Assembly (NCBI GenBank): GCA_910586275.1
Contig: CAJUIM010000073.1
Location: 1 to 17,995, forward strand
Length of the DNA: 17,995 nucleotides
Origin: an uncultured Lachnospiraceae bacterium
Lineage (GTDB): Bacteria > Bacillota > Clostridia > Lachnospirales > Lachnospiraceae
Reading direction: 5' to 3'
Shown: positions 7,719 through 14,282 of the stretch, piece by piece
Numbering within the stretch: the first letter of the stretch is position 1
Layout of the letters: the number at the start of each line of letters is the position of its first letter
Program-made: the position numbers and the translations under genes
The notes under the pieces: model-generated
Databases searched by the model: none
Told to the model about the DNA's origin: nothing
The model's input: the letters and a program-made list of their open reading frames with translations, nothing else

Positions 7719-9887
7719 ATGGAAGGAAATTTCATGTTGGGCTTTTTGGTGTTTTTTCCTATGGCAGGTGCAGGGCTTTGCTATATGATCGGAAGGAAAA
7801 GCAGAAAGGCCAGAGATTATGGGGTAAATGCGGTGACGGCATTGGAATTTCTGGCAATGCTGTATGTATTTCTGTCTTATTTCAGTGCAGTAGGCTGGAT
7901 TGGCAGAAGTCCGGTGGGGACGGAGAATTTAAAGGGATATGTCACATATTGGAAAATACCGGAAGTCTGCGGCATGGGGATAAATTTTGCACTGAACGGC
8001 TTCCGGGCACTGTATGGGCTGATTGCCGCATTTATGTGGATGCTGTCCACCGTTTTTTCCAAGGAGTATTTTGCCGGCTACCGGAACAGGAATAGGTATT
8101 ATCTGTTTCTGCTTGTAACCTTGGGTGCTACAATGGGTGTATTTTTATCCTCGGATTTATATACCATGTTTATTTTCTTTGAAATCATGTCTTTTACCTC
8201 CTATGTTTGGGTGGCGCATGACGAAAAGGCCGATTCGCTGCGGGCAGCGGAAACATATCTGGCAGTGGCAGTTTGCGGAGGCTTGGTGATGCTGATGGGT
8301 ATTTTCCTGCTGTATCATGTGGCGGGTACGTTGGATGTGGATGGATTGTTGCTTGTATGCGCGGACATTAGGAATGGTATCGGTGCGGAGTATGAAATGG
8401 GGCGGAATCTGCTGTATATTGCAGGCACTTGCATGTTCTTTGGATTCGGTGCCAAAGCGGGGGCTTTTCCGCTGCACATCTGGCTTCCCAAGGCGCATCC
8501 GGTGGCACCGGCGCCGGCCAGTGCCCTGTTGTCCGGCATACTGACAAAAGCAGGGATTTTCGGAATACTGGTATTAAGCTGCGATATGTTTCTTTATGAT
8601 ATCAAATGGGGGACAATGATTCTGCTGATAGGAGTGATTACCATGTCGCTGGGGGCGGTACTTGCGCTGTTTTCGGTAAATTTAAAACGGACACTGGCCT
8701 GTTCTTCCGTATCCCAGATAGGATTTATCCTGGTAGGGATAGGGATGCAGGGGTTGCTCGGAGAAGAAAACGGCTTGGCAGTGCGGGGATCGCTGCTTCA
8801 TATGGTGAACCACTCTTTGTTCAAGCTGGTGCTGTTTATGGCAGCAGGCGTAGTATATATGAATATCCATAAGCTGGAACTGAATGAAATACGCGGTTTC
8901 GGACGGAACAAACCGCTGCTTCACTTTATCTTCCTGATGGGGGCAATGGGAATCGGAGGTTTTCCGCTATGGAGCGGATATGTGAGTAAAACATTGATTC
9001 ATGAAAGCATTGTAGAATATACGGAGGCACTGCGTATGGGGCATATCTCTGCCGGCATACTGGGAGCGGGAGCCATAAGGGGGATAGAATGGATTTTCTT
9101 AATCAGCGGCGGGTGTACGGTGGCATATATGCTGAAACTGTATGCGGCTCTGTTTATAGAAAGAAATAATGACGGTGCGGTGCAGGAAAAATTCGATGCA
9201 CTCGCCGGAAAGTATATGAAGAAGGCCAGTGCCGCCGCTTTATCTATAGGTGCTTTGCTGTTTCCTGTCATGGGGCTGCTGCCGGGGATTATTATGGATG
9301 AAATTGCGGAGTTAGGGGAGGATTTCATGCATCCGGCATCGGAAGGGACGGTTCGGTATTTTAGCCTTATTAATCTGAACGGCAGTTTTGTTTCCATTGT
9401 AATCGGTATCCTTATTTATGTTATTCTGGTCAGGAAATGGATGATGAAAAAAGAAGGAGACAGCACGGTATATGTGGATCGTTGGAATAAATATTGGGAT
9501 CTGGAAAATGCAGTTTACCGACCGCTGCTTCTGAAAATACTGCCTATGATTTTCGGGGTAGTATGTAGGATATTGGATAGTTTCGTGGACAGTGTTGTTG
9601 TATTTCTCAGGAAAACTTTATATAAGGACAGTGAGATCCCACATGAACGGAAAGAGGGCACATTCCTTACCCATCTGATTGGCATGGGAATGGATCGGGC
9701 AGTCTGCCTGCTGAACCGTACGGCATGGAAGAAAGCGCCGCATAAAGGGGAATATGAGCATCGGCTGGCAATGAAACATGAGGAACTGTCGGAAGACGGC
9801 ACTATTATCGGCAGAAGCCTGTCCTTTGGCTTGCTGCTGTTCTGTACCGGGCTGATCCTGACACTTGTATATCTGCTTTGGAAGTAG
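7719..9887 (+). CDS. Antiporter-like membrane subunit 4 with C-terminal extension (NuoL/HyfB type, complex I subunit 5 family)
   Basis: This 722-residue protein is the longest antiporter-like subunit. Residues 1-480 are the core, with E155 in helix 5 (FIFFEIMSF), K246 in helix 7 (AKAGAFPLHIWLPKAHP), K277 in helix 8, H365 and K369 in helix 10 (NHSLFKLVLF) and K424 in helix 12 (WSGYVSK). The extension adds helices near 505-525, 556-572 and 700-721. It has a polar stretch containing RWNKYWDLENAVYRPLLLK (588-606), reminiscent of hydrogenase-4 HyfB/HycC and some NuoL proteins, where the C-terminal region is a lateral helix and anchor. I chose ATG 7719 because GGAGG (7707-7711) lies 7 nt upstream. 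It is the last gene of the operon, ending 29 nt before a convergent gene. Confidence 0.87.
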   Translation: MEGNFMLGFLVFFPMAGAGLCYMIGRKSRKARDYGVNAVTALEFLAMLYVFLSYFSAVGWIGRSPVGTENLKGYVTYWKIPEVCGMGINFALNGFRALYGLIAAFMWMLSTVFSKEYFAGYRNRNRYYLFLLVTLGATMGVFLSSDLYTMFIFFEIMSFTSYVWVAHDEKADSLRAAETYLAVAVCGGLVMLMGIFLLYHVAGTLDVDGLLLVCADIRNGIGAEYEMGRNLLYIAGTCMFFGFGAKAGAFPLHIWLPKAHPVAPAPASALLSGILTKAGIFGILVLSCDMFLYDIKWGTMILLIGVITMSLGAVLALFSVNLKRTLACSSVSQIGFILVGIGMQGLLGEENGLAVRGSLLHMVNHSLFKLVLFMAAGVVYMNIHKLELNEIRGFGRNKPLLHFIFLMGAMGIGGFPLWSGYVSKTLIHESIVEYTEALRMGHISAGILGAGAIRGIEWIFLISGGCTVAYMLKLYAALFIERNNDGAVQEKFDALAGKYMKKASAAALSIGALLFPVMGLLPGIIMDEIAELGEDFMHPASEGTVRYFSLINLNGSFVSIVIGILIYVILVRKWMMKKEGDSTVYVDRWNKYWDLENAVYRPLLLKILPMIFGVVCRILDSFVDSVVVFLRKTLYKDSEIPHERKEGTFLTHLIGMGMDRAVCLLNRTAWKKAPHKGEYEHRLAMKHEELSEDGTIIGRSLSFGLLLFCTGLILTLVYLLWK

Positions 9888-9892
9888 AAGTT

Positions 9893-9929
9893 TTCCGGCG
9901 GGCTGTCCGGCAATCGTCAGGAGCCGGAA
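9893..9929. terminator. Weak inverted repeat between convergent genes
   Basis: TTCCGGC (9893-9899) and GCCGGAA (9923-9929) can pair around a 23-nt loop in the short gap between the antiporter operon and the convergent flippase-like gene. The right arm overlaps the end of the latter. No T-tract follows on either strand, so this is only a candidate bidirectional transcript end. Confidence 0.22.
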
Positions 9930-11005
9930 GCACCGGATGCTTTGCGGAAGCAATATTCTCTGCAGACAGTGGCAAAACCTAAAAGGAGCAGGAAGTAAAA
10001 GCTGATGCCTCTTGTGATGCACATAGAGGCAGCAAGGGTGCCGCCTGTAAAAACAGGCGCGAAGACAGCGTGATACATAAGTTCGGAAATTCCCTGCGAA
10101 CCGGGCAGCGGCAGCATGTCTACGGCAATGTAAATGGCGGCCTGCAGCAGCATGACCGTTACGGCATGGAAGCCGGACAGTCCCATTCCCCGGTAAATAA
10201 GGTAAGTCAGCAGAAAGAGGCTGCTTCTCTGCAAAAAAGTGCAGAAAGTAACGAAAAGAATTTTAAGTTTATGGGAAAGAAAAAATCCTAGTGCATGCTG
10301 GTAATCCGATACTGTCTGATGAAAAACGGTTCTTCTTTTTTCCGAAAGCCTGCATAAACCAAGGCGGATGCCCAGTTGCTCTATGGATAGAAGAAGTCTT
10401 TCCATCCATTGCCCGTGAAACATAACAAGCAGCAATAACACTACCAGCAATGCGTTCAGAAATAAGCCAAGGTAATATAAGGTCATGTAGCCGCCTAAGT
10501 AAGCATATAGTATGTCTTTACGGAAGAAAAGCAGACCTATGCCTGTGAAAACAAGTACCAGTTTATACAGAAGGGCGACCGCCATAAGAGTGAGGGTGGC
10601 ATCTCCGAAAGGAATGCCGTCTTTTTTCATGCTGACAAGCTGTGCCGGCTGGCCTCCTGTGGCGGAGGGCGTAATGCCCGAAAAGAAGAAACCGATAAAA
10701 GAATATCCGAAACAGCGGATAAGCTTAGGGGCTTTTCCCGTGAGCCGCAGCAAATACCATATCATAAATCCTTCCGTGCAGACAAAAAACATGGCACAGA
10801 GAACGGCAAGGAAGAAAAAGGAAGGCTGCAAGGAATTTATGGCAGTTAAAACTTCCCCGATATCGTTATTATGGAATATGGTATAGAATGTCAGTGCCAT
10901 TAATAAAAGGAAAAATAAAAGCTGGCATCCTTGTTTCATAAATTTTTTTGCGGGCTGATGTTTCATGGTTTTTGACTGTATGGAATCCTTTCGTAGTTTT
11001 GGCAT
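9917..11005 (-). CDS. Lysylphosphatidylglycerol synthase TM-domain / flippase-like membrane protein
   Basis: This 362-residue polytopic protein has about eight hydrophobic segments. The signature FSGITPSATGGQPAQLV (108-124) and a C-terminal LPLPGSQGISE motif are typical of the LPG_synthase_TM family (PF03706), the flippase half of MprF. The aminoacyl-transferase half is absent, as in many stand-alone members near glycosyltransferases, which are thought to move or modify lipid-linked substrates. The substrate cannot be read from the sequence. The start ATG abuts the stop of the upstream gene with no gap and has no ribosome binding site of its own, so translational coupling is likely. A second in-frame Met at residue 14 is an alternative start. 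It is the last gene of a - strand operon. Confidence 0.85.
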   Translation of the reverse strand: MPKLRKDSIQSKTMKHQPAKKFMKQGCQLLFFLLLMALTFYTIFHNNDIGEVLTAINSLQPSFFFLAVLCAMFFVCTEGFMIWYLLRLTGKAPKLIRCFGYSFIGFFFSGITPSATGGQPAQLVSMKKDGIPFGDATLTLMAVALLYKLVLVFTGIGLLFFRKDILYAYLGGYMTLYYLGLFLNALLVVLLLLVMFHGQWMERLLLSIEQLGIRLGLCRLSEKRRTVFHQTVSDYQHALGFFLSHKLKILFVTFCTFLQRSSLFLLTYLIYRGMGLSGFHAVTVMLLQAAIYIAVDMLPLPGSQGISELMYHAVFAPVFTGGTLAASMCITRGISFYFLLLLGFATVCREYCFRKASGASGS

Positions 11006-11584
11006 TTATACATTTTGGCAGACGTATTTGGGAGCCGCGGCAGATGGCTGTGCCGTCAGCTGCTCACGGAATGCGGTAAGCGGGCCTTCATAAATGATTT
11101 CCTGCTTTTCCAGTTCATAAAAATCCCTTGGAGTGACTAATGAAAAATGCTTTGGAAAAGTCAGCACATTGTTTTCCTGCAGAATTCTGGCAAGGAAGGA
11201 GGAGCAGGTATAGTGGTTTTTCTGATAGAAGGGCCTGCCCATAAGCAGAAAAGGCAGCCCTATGATACAGTAGTGATAACGAAAACGGTTCCGGTAGCAT
11301 TCTGCCATCTGAAGCATAATCTTTGCCTTTTGCTCTTTTGTACATGGTATGCTGAAGATTTGATAGCGGGCAGTGGGGAAGGCACGGGATATTTGGGTAA
11401 GGTTTTCTTTTTCAAATCCTGCAAAGAGGGGCAGGAAAGGATTTCTCCTGCCGACACTGTAGGCTTCCTGCATTTCCTTGTCAAAAGAAAGTACCACATG
11501 TATATAATTGATCTTAATTGTTTTTCTGATCATCCAGGCAAATAAGCCGGGAGTATCTGCCAGAGCAATATATAATTTTTCCAT
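11006..11584 (-). CDS. Putative permuted papain-fold (NlpC/P60-like) protein, function unknown
   Basis: This is a 192-residue protein without signal peptide or clear membrane helix. An early NYIHVVLSFD segment puts a histidine (H29) on a predicted beta strand, followed by EAYSVGRR. A later HYTCSSFLARIL segment (124-135) puts a cysteine (C127) at the start of a helix. His first and Cys later is the order of circularly permuted NlpC/P60 families (YiiX-like, LRAT-like), which include cysteine peptidases, amidases and acyltransferases. The assignment rests on this pattern alone. The gene lies between a GT2 glycosyltransferase and a flippase-like protein, suggesting an envelope or lipid substrate. 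AAAGGA precedes the ATG by about 10 nt. Confidence 0.62.
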   Translation of the reverse strand: MEKLYIALADTPGLFAWMIRKTIKINYIHVVLSFDKEMQEAYSVGRRNPFLPLFAGFEKENLTQISRAFPTARYQIFSIPCTKEQKAKIMLQMAECYRNRFRYHYCIIGLPFLLMGRPFYQKNHYTCSSFLARILQENNVLTFPKHFSLVTPRDFYELEKQEIIYEGPLTAFREQLTAQPSAAAPKYVCQNV

Positions 11585-11613
11585 ATCCGCCGATTCCTTT
11601 CTTCATATGATGC

Positions 11614-11629
11614 CGGAAATACTTTTCCG
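11614..11629 (-). other. Small hairpin in the 68-nt intercistronic gap
   Basis: CGGAAA (11614-11619) pairs with TTTCCG (11624-11629) around a TACT tetraloop. No U-tract follows on the - strand, so it is unlikely to end transcription between the glycosyltransferase and the next gene. It could mark an RNA processing or stability element. Confidence 0.3.
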
Positions 11630-11652
11630 CTAGAGCGTGTTTGAAAATACGG

Positions 11653-12675
11653 TTAATTAAACTGATATATCTTCCGGGCAGTGCGGTATCCGGTGACCGT
11701 TACAAACCTGCCTGTCTTTCCGGGAAGGAAAGTGAAGCCGCTTAAGGTGGTAAAGCGAAGCTGGCGGTACATTTTTCTGTGCCTTATCTTGATATAGTTC
11801 CAAAGTTCGCTTCTTTTCTTCCATGCTTCTTCGGAATTGATCAGAAGGAGATGGATGGAAGAGATGGCCAGCATAATGGAAACATTCCGCATCATATATT
11901 TGGCCAGCTTCGGATACTGTCCGGCTACTTCCTGCAGATCCACGCAGTCGGCCACGATCTTCGTGACATAAATCTGTTGGTCGATACGCTTTTTCAGCAC
12001 TTCCTCATTGACTGACTGATCTTCTCTGCCGATAAAATAATGATATAAATCCGTATCAATATAATAAATGCTTTCCACATAGGGAAGCGGACGGTATGCA
12101 AATATATTGTCTACATAGAAAGTATGTTCCGGCAGCGTCACTCCGCTTTTCCGCAGTACGTCAGTACGGAAAATAAGGGAGTGCATAACAAGATATTGGG
12201 AAGGGGAAAACATGCCGATGTCGTTCCAAGTAAGCATTTGTTCTTCTTTGAAGACATTGCGGTATGCCATGACTTTCTTCTTGTTTTCATGTAAATGGTC
12301 ATAAATATAGTTGCAGACAATCATATCGGCCATTTTGTTATCCTGTTTCCAATGCATGATGCGGAAAAGTATTTTCTGCAGGGAACGGTAGTCCAGCCAG
12401 TCGTCGGAATCCACGACTTTGAAATATTCTCCCGTTGCGGCGGCAAGGCCTGCATTTACGCCGGAACCATGACCGCCGTTTTCTTTGTGGATGACCTTGA
12501 CGGTCCCCGGGAAGCGCAGGGCATATTCATCCGCTATTGCAGGCGTTGCGTCGGTGGATCCGTCATCCACAATTATAATTTCGGATTCTTCCTTAAAAAC
12601 AAGAAGGGAATCTATGCACCTGCGCATATATGCGGCAGAGTTATAGCAGGGTACGGTGAATGTGATATATTTCAT
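11653..12675 (-). CDS. GT2-family glycosyltransferase (family A, GT-A fold)
   Basis: This is a 340-residue protein with a classic GT-A N-terminus. YITFTVPCYNSAAYMRRCID (3-22) is the first strand and helix, VDDGSTD (36-42) binds nucleotide, NGGHGSGVNAGL (66-77) follows, and DSDD (89-92) is the metal-binding DXD-type motif. Such enzymes transfer a sugar from an NDP-sugar to a lipid-linked or surface polymer acceptor. No membrane helix is evident in the C-terminal half, so it is probably cytosolic or peripheral. The donor and acceptor cannot be deduced. AAGGAGA lies 7 nt before the ATG. It is the first gene of the - strand trio, separated from the next by 68 nt. The upstream 295 nt is AT-rich and shared with the divergent regulator gene. 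Confidence 0.9.
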   Translation of the reverse strand: MKYITFTVPCYNSAAYMRRCIDSLLVFKEESEIIIVDDGSTDATPAIADEYALRFPGTVKVIHKENGGHGSGVNAGLAAATGEYFKVVDSDDWLDYRSLQKILFRIMHWKQDNKMADMIVCNYIYDHLHENKKKVMAYRNVFKEEQMLTWNDIGMFSPSQYLVMHSLIFRTDVLRKSGVTLPEHTFYVDNIFAYRPLPYVESIYYIDTDLYHYFIGREDQSVNEEVLKKRIDQQIYVTKIVADCVDLQEVAGQYPKLAKYMMRNVSIMLAISSIHLLLINSEEAWKKRSELWNYIKIRHRKMYRQLRFTTLSGFTFLPGKTGRFVTVTGYRTARKIYQFN

Positions 12676-12878
12676 GGCAATGTCTCCTTTTTCTGTATTT
12701 ATATTTTATAACGGAATCTGTCTGAAAAAATCTTCATGGCAAATTCTTTTATTTAAGTGATTTTTATGTTAAAGGAGATTTATAAATATTCGAGAGAACA
12801 ATTTCTGAAGAATTTCTAATGATTTTATTATATATAATGAATGGCAGGATGGATTTCCGTACCGTTCCGGTTTTCAGA

Positions 12879-12906
12879 TTGACTATTTTTCTTCGGCAGA
12901 TATAAT
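12879..12906 (+). promoter_or_regulatory. Sigma-A promoter of the ArsR-type regulator gene
   Basis: TTGACT (12879-12884) and TATAAT (12901-12906) are separated by 16 nt. Transcription would start near 12913, about 58 nt before the regulator's ATG. The rest of the divergent gap (12676-12878) is AT-rich. I could not find a convincing -35/-10 pair for the leftward glycosyltransferase gene there. Confidence 0.8.
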
Positions 12907-12970
12907 AAAATTAGTGTACTGACACGTTTGGTTTAACAAGCTTTAATCGCAAACAATTGGGGAGAACTAT

Positions 12971-13900
12971 ATGCTGCATATAAAATCACTGGACGAGGCG
13001 CTGGATATTTTTAAAGCGTTAGGTTCCGAAGTCCGCATAGAGATCATAAAGCATCTCTTGGAGAATAAAGGACTGAATATGAATGAACTTGCCGGCAGGC
13101 TGAATATTACAAACGGGGCTTTGACGAGCCATATAAAAAAGCTGGAAGACTGTGGGCTGATAGCCGTATCCAATGAACAGGCGGGCCATGGCAACCAGAA
13201 GAGATATTCGGTGCGGCTGGATAAAATACTGGTGGAACTGGGCGGGCAGGAGGACTTTAAGAATGTATATCAGGCGGAATTGAAAATCGGGCACTTTTCG
13301 GATTATGAAGTCTTTCCTACCTGCGGGCTTGCTTCCGGGACGGCTCTGATAGGGGAAGTGGACGATACTAGATATTTTGCTCATCCGGACAGATATAATG
13401 CGGATATTCTTTGGTTTGCCAAAGGGTATGTGGAGTACATTATACCGAACTTTGTACCATATGGCCAAAAGATTGACCAGCTTACGGTTTCTTTGGAAAT
13501 CGGGTCGGAGGCACCGGGGGTGAATGACGTATGGCCATCGGACATTACTTTTTCCGTGAATGACACAAAGGCGGCAGTGTGGACCAGTCCGGGGGATTTC
13601 GGCAATATGAAAGGAATCTTTACGCCAGATTGGTGGTATCCCAACTGGAATCAGTATGGACTTTTAAAGATCCTTGTGATTAATGAGAAAGGAACTTTCA
13701 TTGACGGCCTGCAAGTGTCTGAGGTGAGCATGGAGGATTTTGCCTTGGATTTTCGCAGTACGATAAAGCTGAAGATGGAAGTGGAAGAAAATGCGGAACA
13801 TTTGGGCGGGCTGACGATATTTGGGCGGACATTCGGTAACTATAATCAGGATATCTCGGTGCGCATGAATTATAGTCCGATTGCGGAAAAGCCCCTATAG
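12971..13900 (+). CDS. ArsR-type winged-helix regulator with beta-rich C-terminal domain
   Basis: This is a 309-residue two-part protein. Residues 10-90 form an ArsR/MarR-like winged helix, with the recognition region MNELAGRLNITNGALTSHIK (37-56) and a wing near 66-81 (SNEQAGHGNQKRYSV). Residues 105-305 are beta-rich with many aromatics (DVWPSDITFSVND near 186-198, TPDWWYPNWNQYG near 218-230), suggesting a jelly-roll or carbohydrate-binding-like sensor domain. Ordinary ArsR metal sensors are about 100-120 residues, so this is not a metal regulator of that type, and no cysteine metal site is evident. GGAGA lies just upstream of the ATG. It converges on the arabinofuranosidase pair, so control of sugar use is a reasonable inference. 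It is probably cytoplasmic. Confidence 0.78.
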   Translation: MLHIKSLDEALDIFKALGSEVRIEIIKHLLENKGLNMNELAGRLNITNGALTSHIKKLEDCGLIAVSNEQAGHGNQKRYSVRLDKILVELGGQEDFKNVYQAELKIGHFSDYEVFPTCGLASGTALIGEVDDTRYFAHPDRYNADILWFAKGYVEYIIPNFVPYGQKIDQLTVSLEIGSEAPGVNDVWPSDITFSVNDTKAAVWTSPGDFGNMKGIFTPDWWYPNWNQYGLLKILVINEKGTFIDGLQVSEVSMEDFALDFRSTIKLKMEVEENAEHLGGLTIFGRTFGNYNQDISVRMNYSPIAEKPL

Positions 13901-13957
13901 GCGGCTGAAACTGCGGCTTGCAGGGAGAAATTTGTGGGAAGCCGCAATTTCAGCCGC
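13901..13957. repeat. Strong 19-bp inverted repeat between convergent genes, no U-tract
   Basis: The left arm 13901-13919 (GCGGCTGAAACTGCGGCTT) is the reverse complement of 13939-13957 except for one C-A mismatch. The loop is 19 nt (13920-13938). It begins right after the regulator's stop codon. Neither strand has a T-run after the stem (GGGGGG on +, CTATAGGGGC on -), so it is not a textbook intrinsic terminator. It may protect both convergent 3' ends or be a mobile hairpin. Confidence 0.75.
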
Positions 13958-14000
13958 GGGGGGCAGTCTGCTGTGTGCAGTGATTCGGAAATGTTTTGTA

Positions 14001-14279
14001 TCACCATTTTTTGTGGATGGCAGGACAGCAGTTTTTGCTTACTGCCGCCCGCATTTCCACAAAGCATCCGCAAATGCGGCACATGCCGTTCAATAAGTGG
14101 GTGCATTCCTTGCAGGAAGCCAGCCGTTGCAGATAGGTGCTTTCCGGTGTCTTAATTTCTTTGTCCAGATTATTTATGTAATCATACATATTTTGATAAT
14201 ATTGTGCATCGGGCATTTCTTTGGTCAGGCATCTGCGGCAGATTCGTTTTTCTGCAGCCTGGTTTTGCTGTCCCTGCAT
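14001..14279 (-). CDS. DUF6171-like small cysteine-rich protein
   Basis: This 92-residue soluble protein has two cysteine clusters: ICRRCL (13-18) near the N-terminus, then CKECTH (56-61), CRICGC (67-72) and CC (84-85) in the C-terminal half. The spacing suggests zinc or another metal binding. The pattern MCRICGCFVEMRAA is what I recall from the DUF6171 family of Lachnospiraceae, whose function is unknown. The central part, YYQNMYDYINNLDKEIKTPE, looks helical. Its ATG follows the arabinofuranosidase stop by 3 nt, and AAAGG within the end of that gene acts as ribosome binding site. The two genes are therefore cotranscribed and coupled, but there is no obvious biochemical link to arabinose. Confidence 0.75.
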   Translation of the reverse strand: MQGQQNQAAEKRICRRCLTKEMPDAQYYQNMYDYINNLDKEIKTPESTYLQRLASCKECTHLLNGMCRICGCFVEMRAAVSKNCCPAIHKKW

Positions 14280-14282
14280 CGT

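Noticed and set aside
201..9887. Respiratory complex I (nuo) or a complete group 4 hydrogenase operon
   Set aside because: The MnhE, MnhF and MnhG genes and lack of NuoA-D/H/I or hydrogenase subunits point to the Mrp/Mbh antiporter module instead.
9917..11005. Full MprF (lysyl-phosphatidylglycerol synthase)
   Set aside because: Only the membrane domain is present; the ~300-residue soluble aminoacyl-transferase domain is absent.
12767..12820. 17-codon ORF MLKEIYKYSREQFLKNF in the divergent gap before the regulator
   Set aside because: It has no ribosome binding site, lies in AT-rich DNA, and has no recognisable family.
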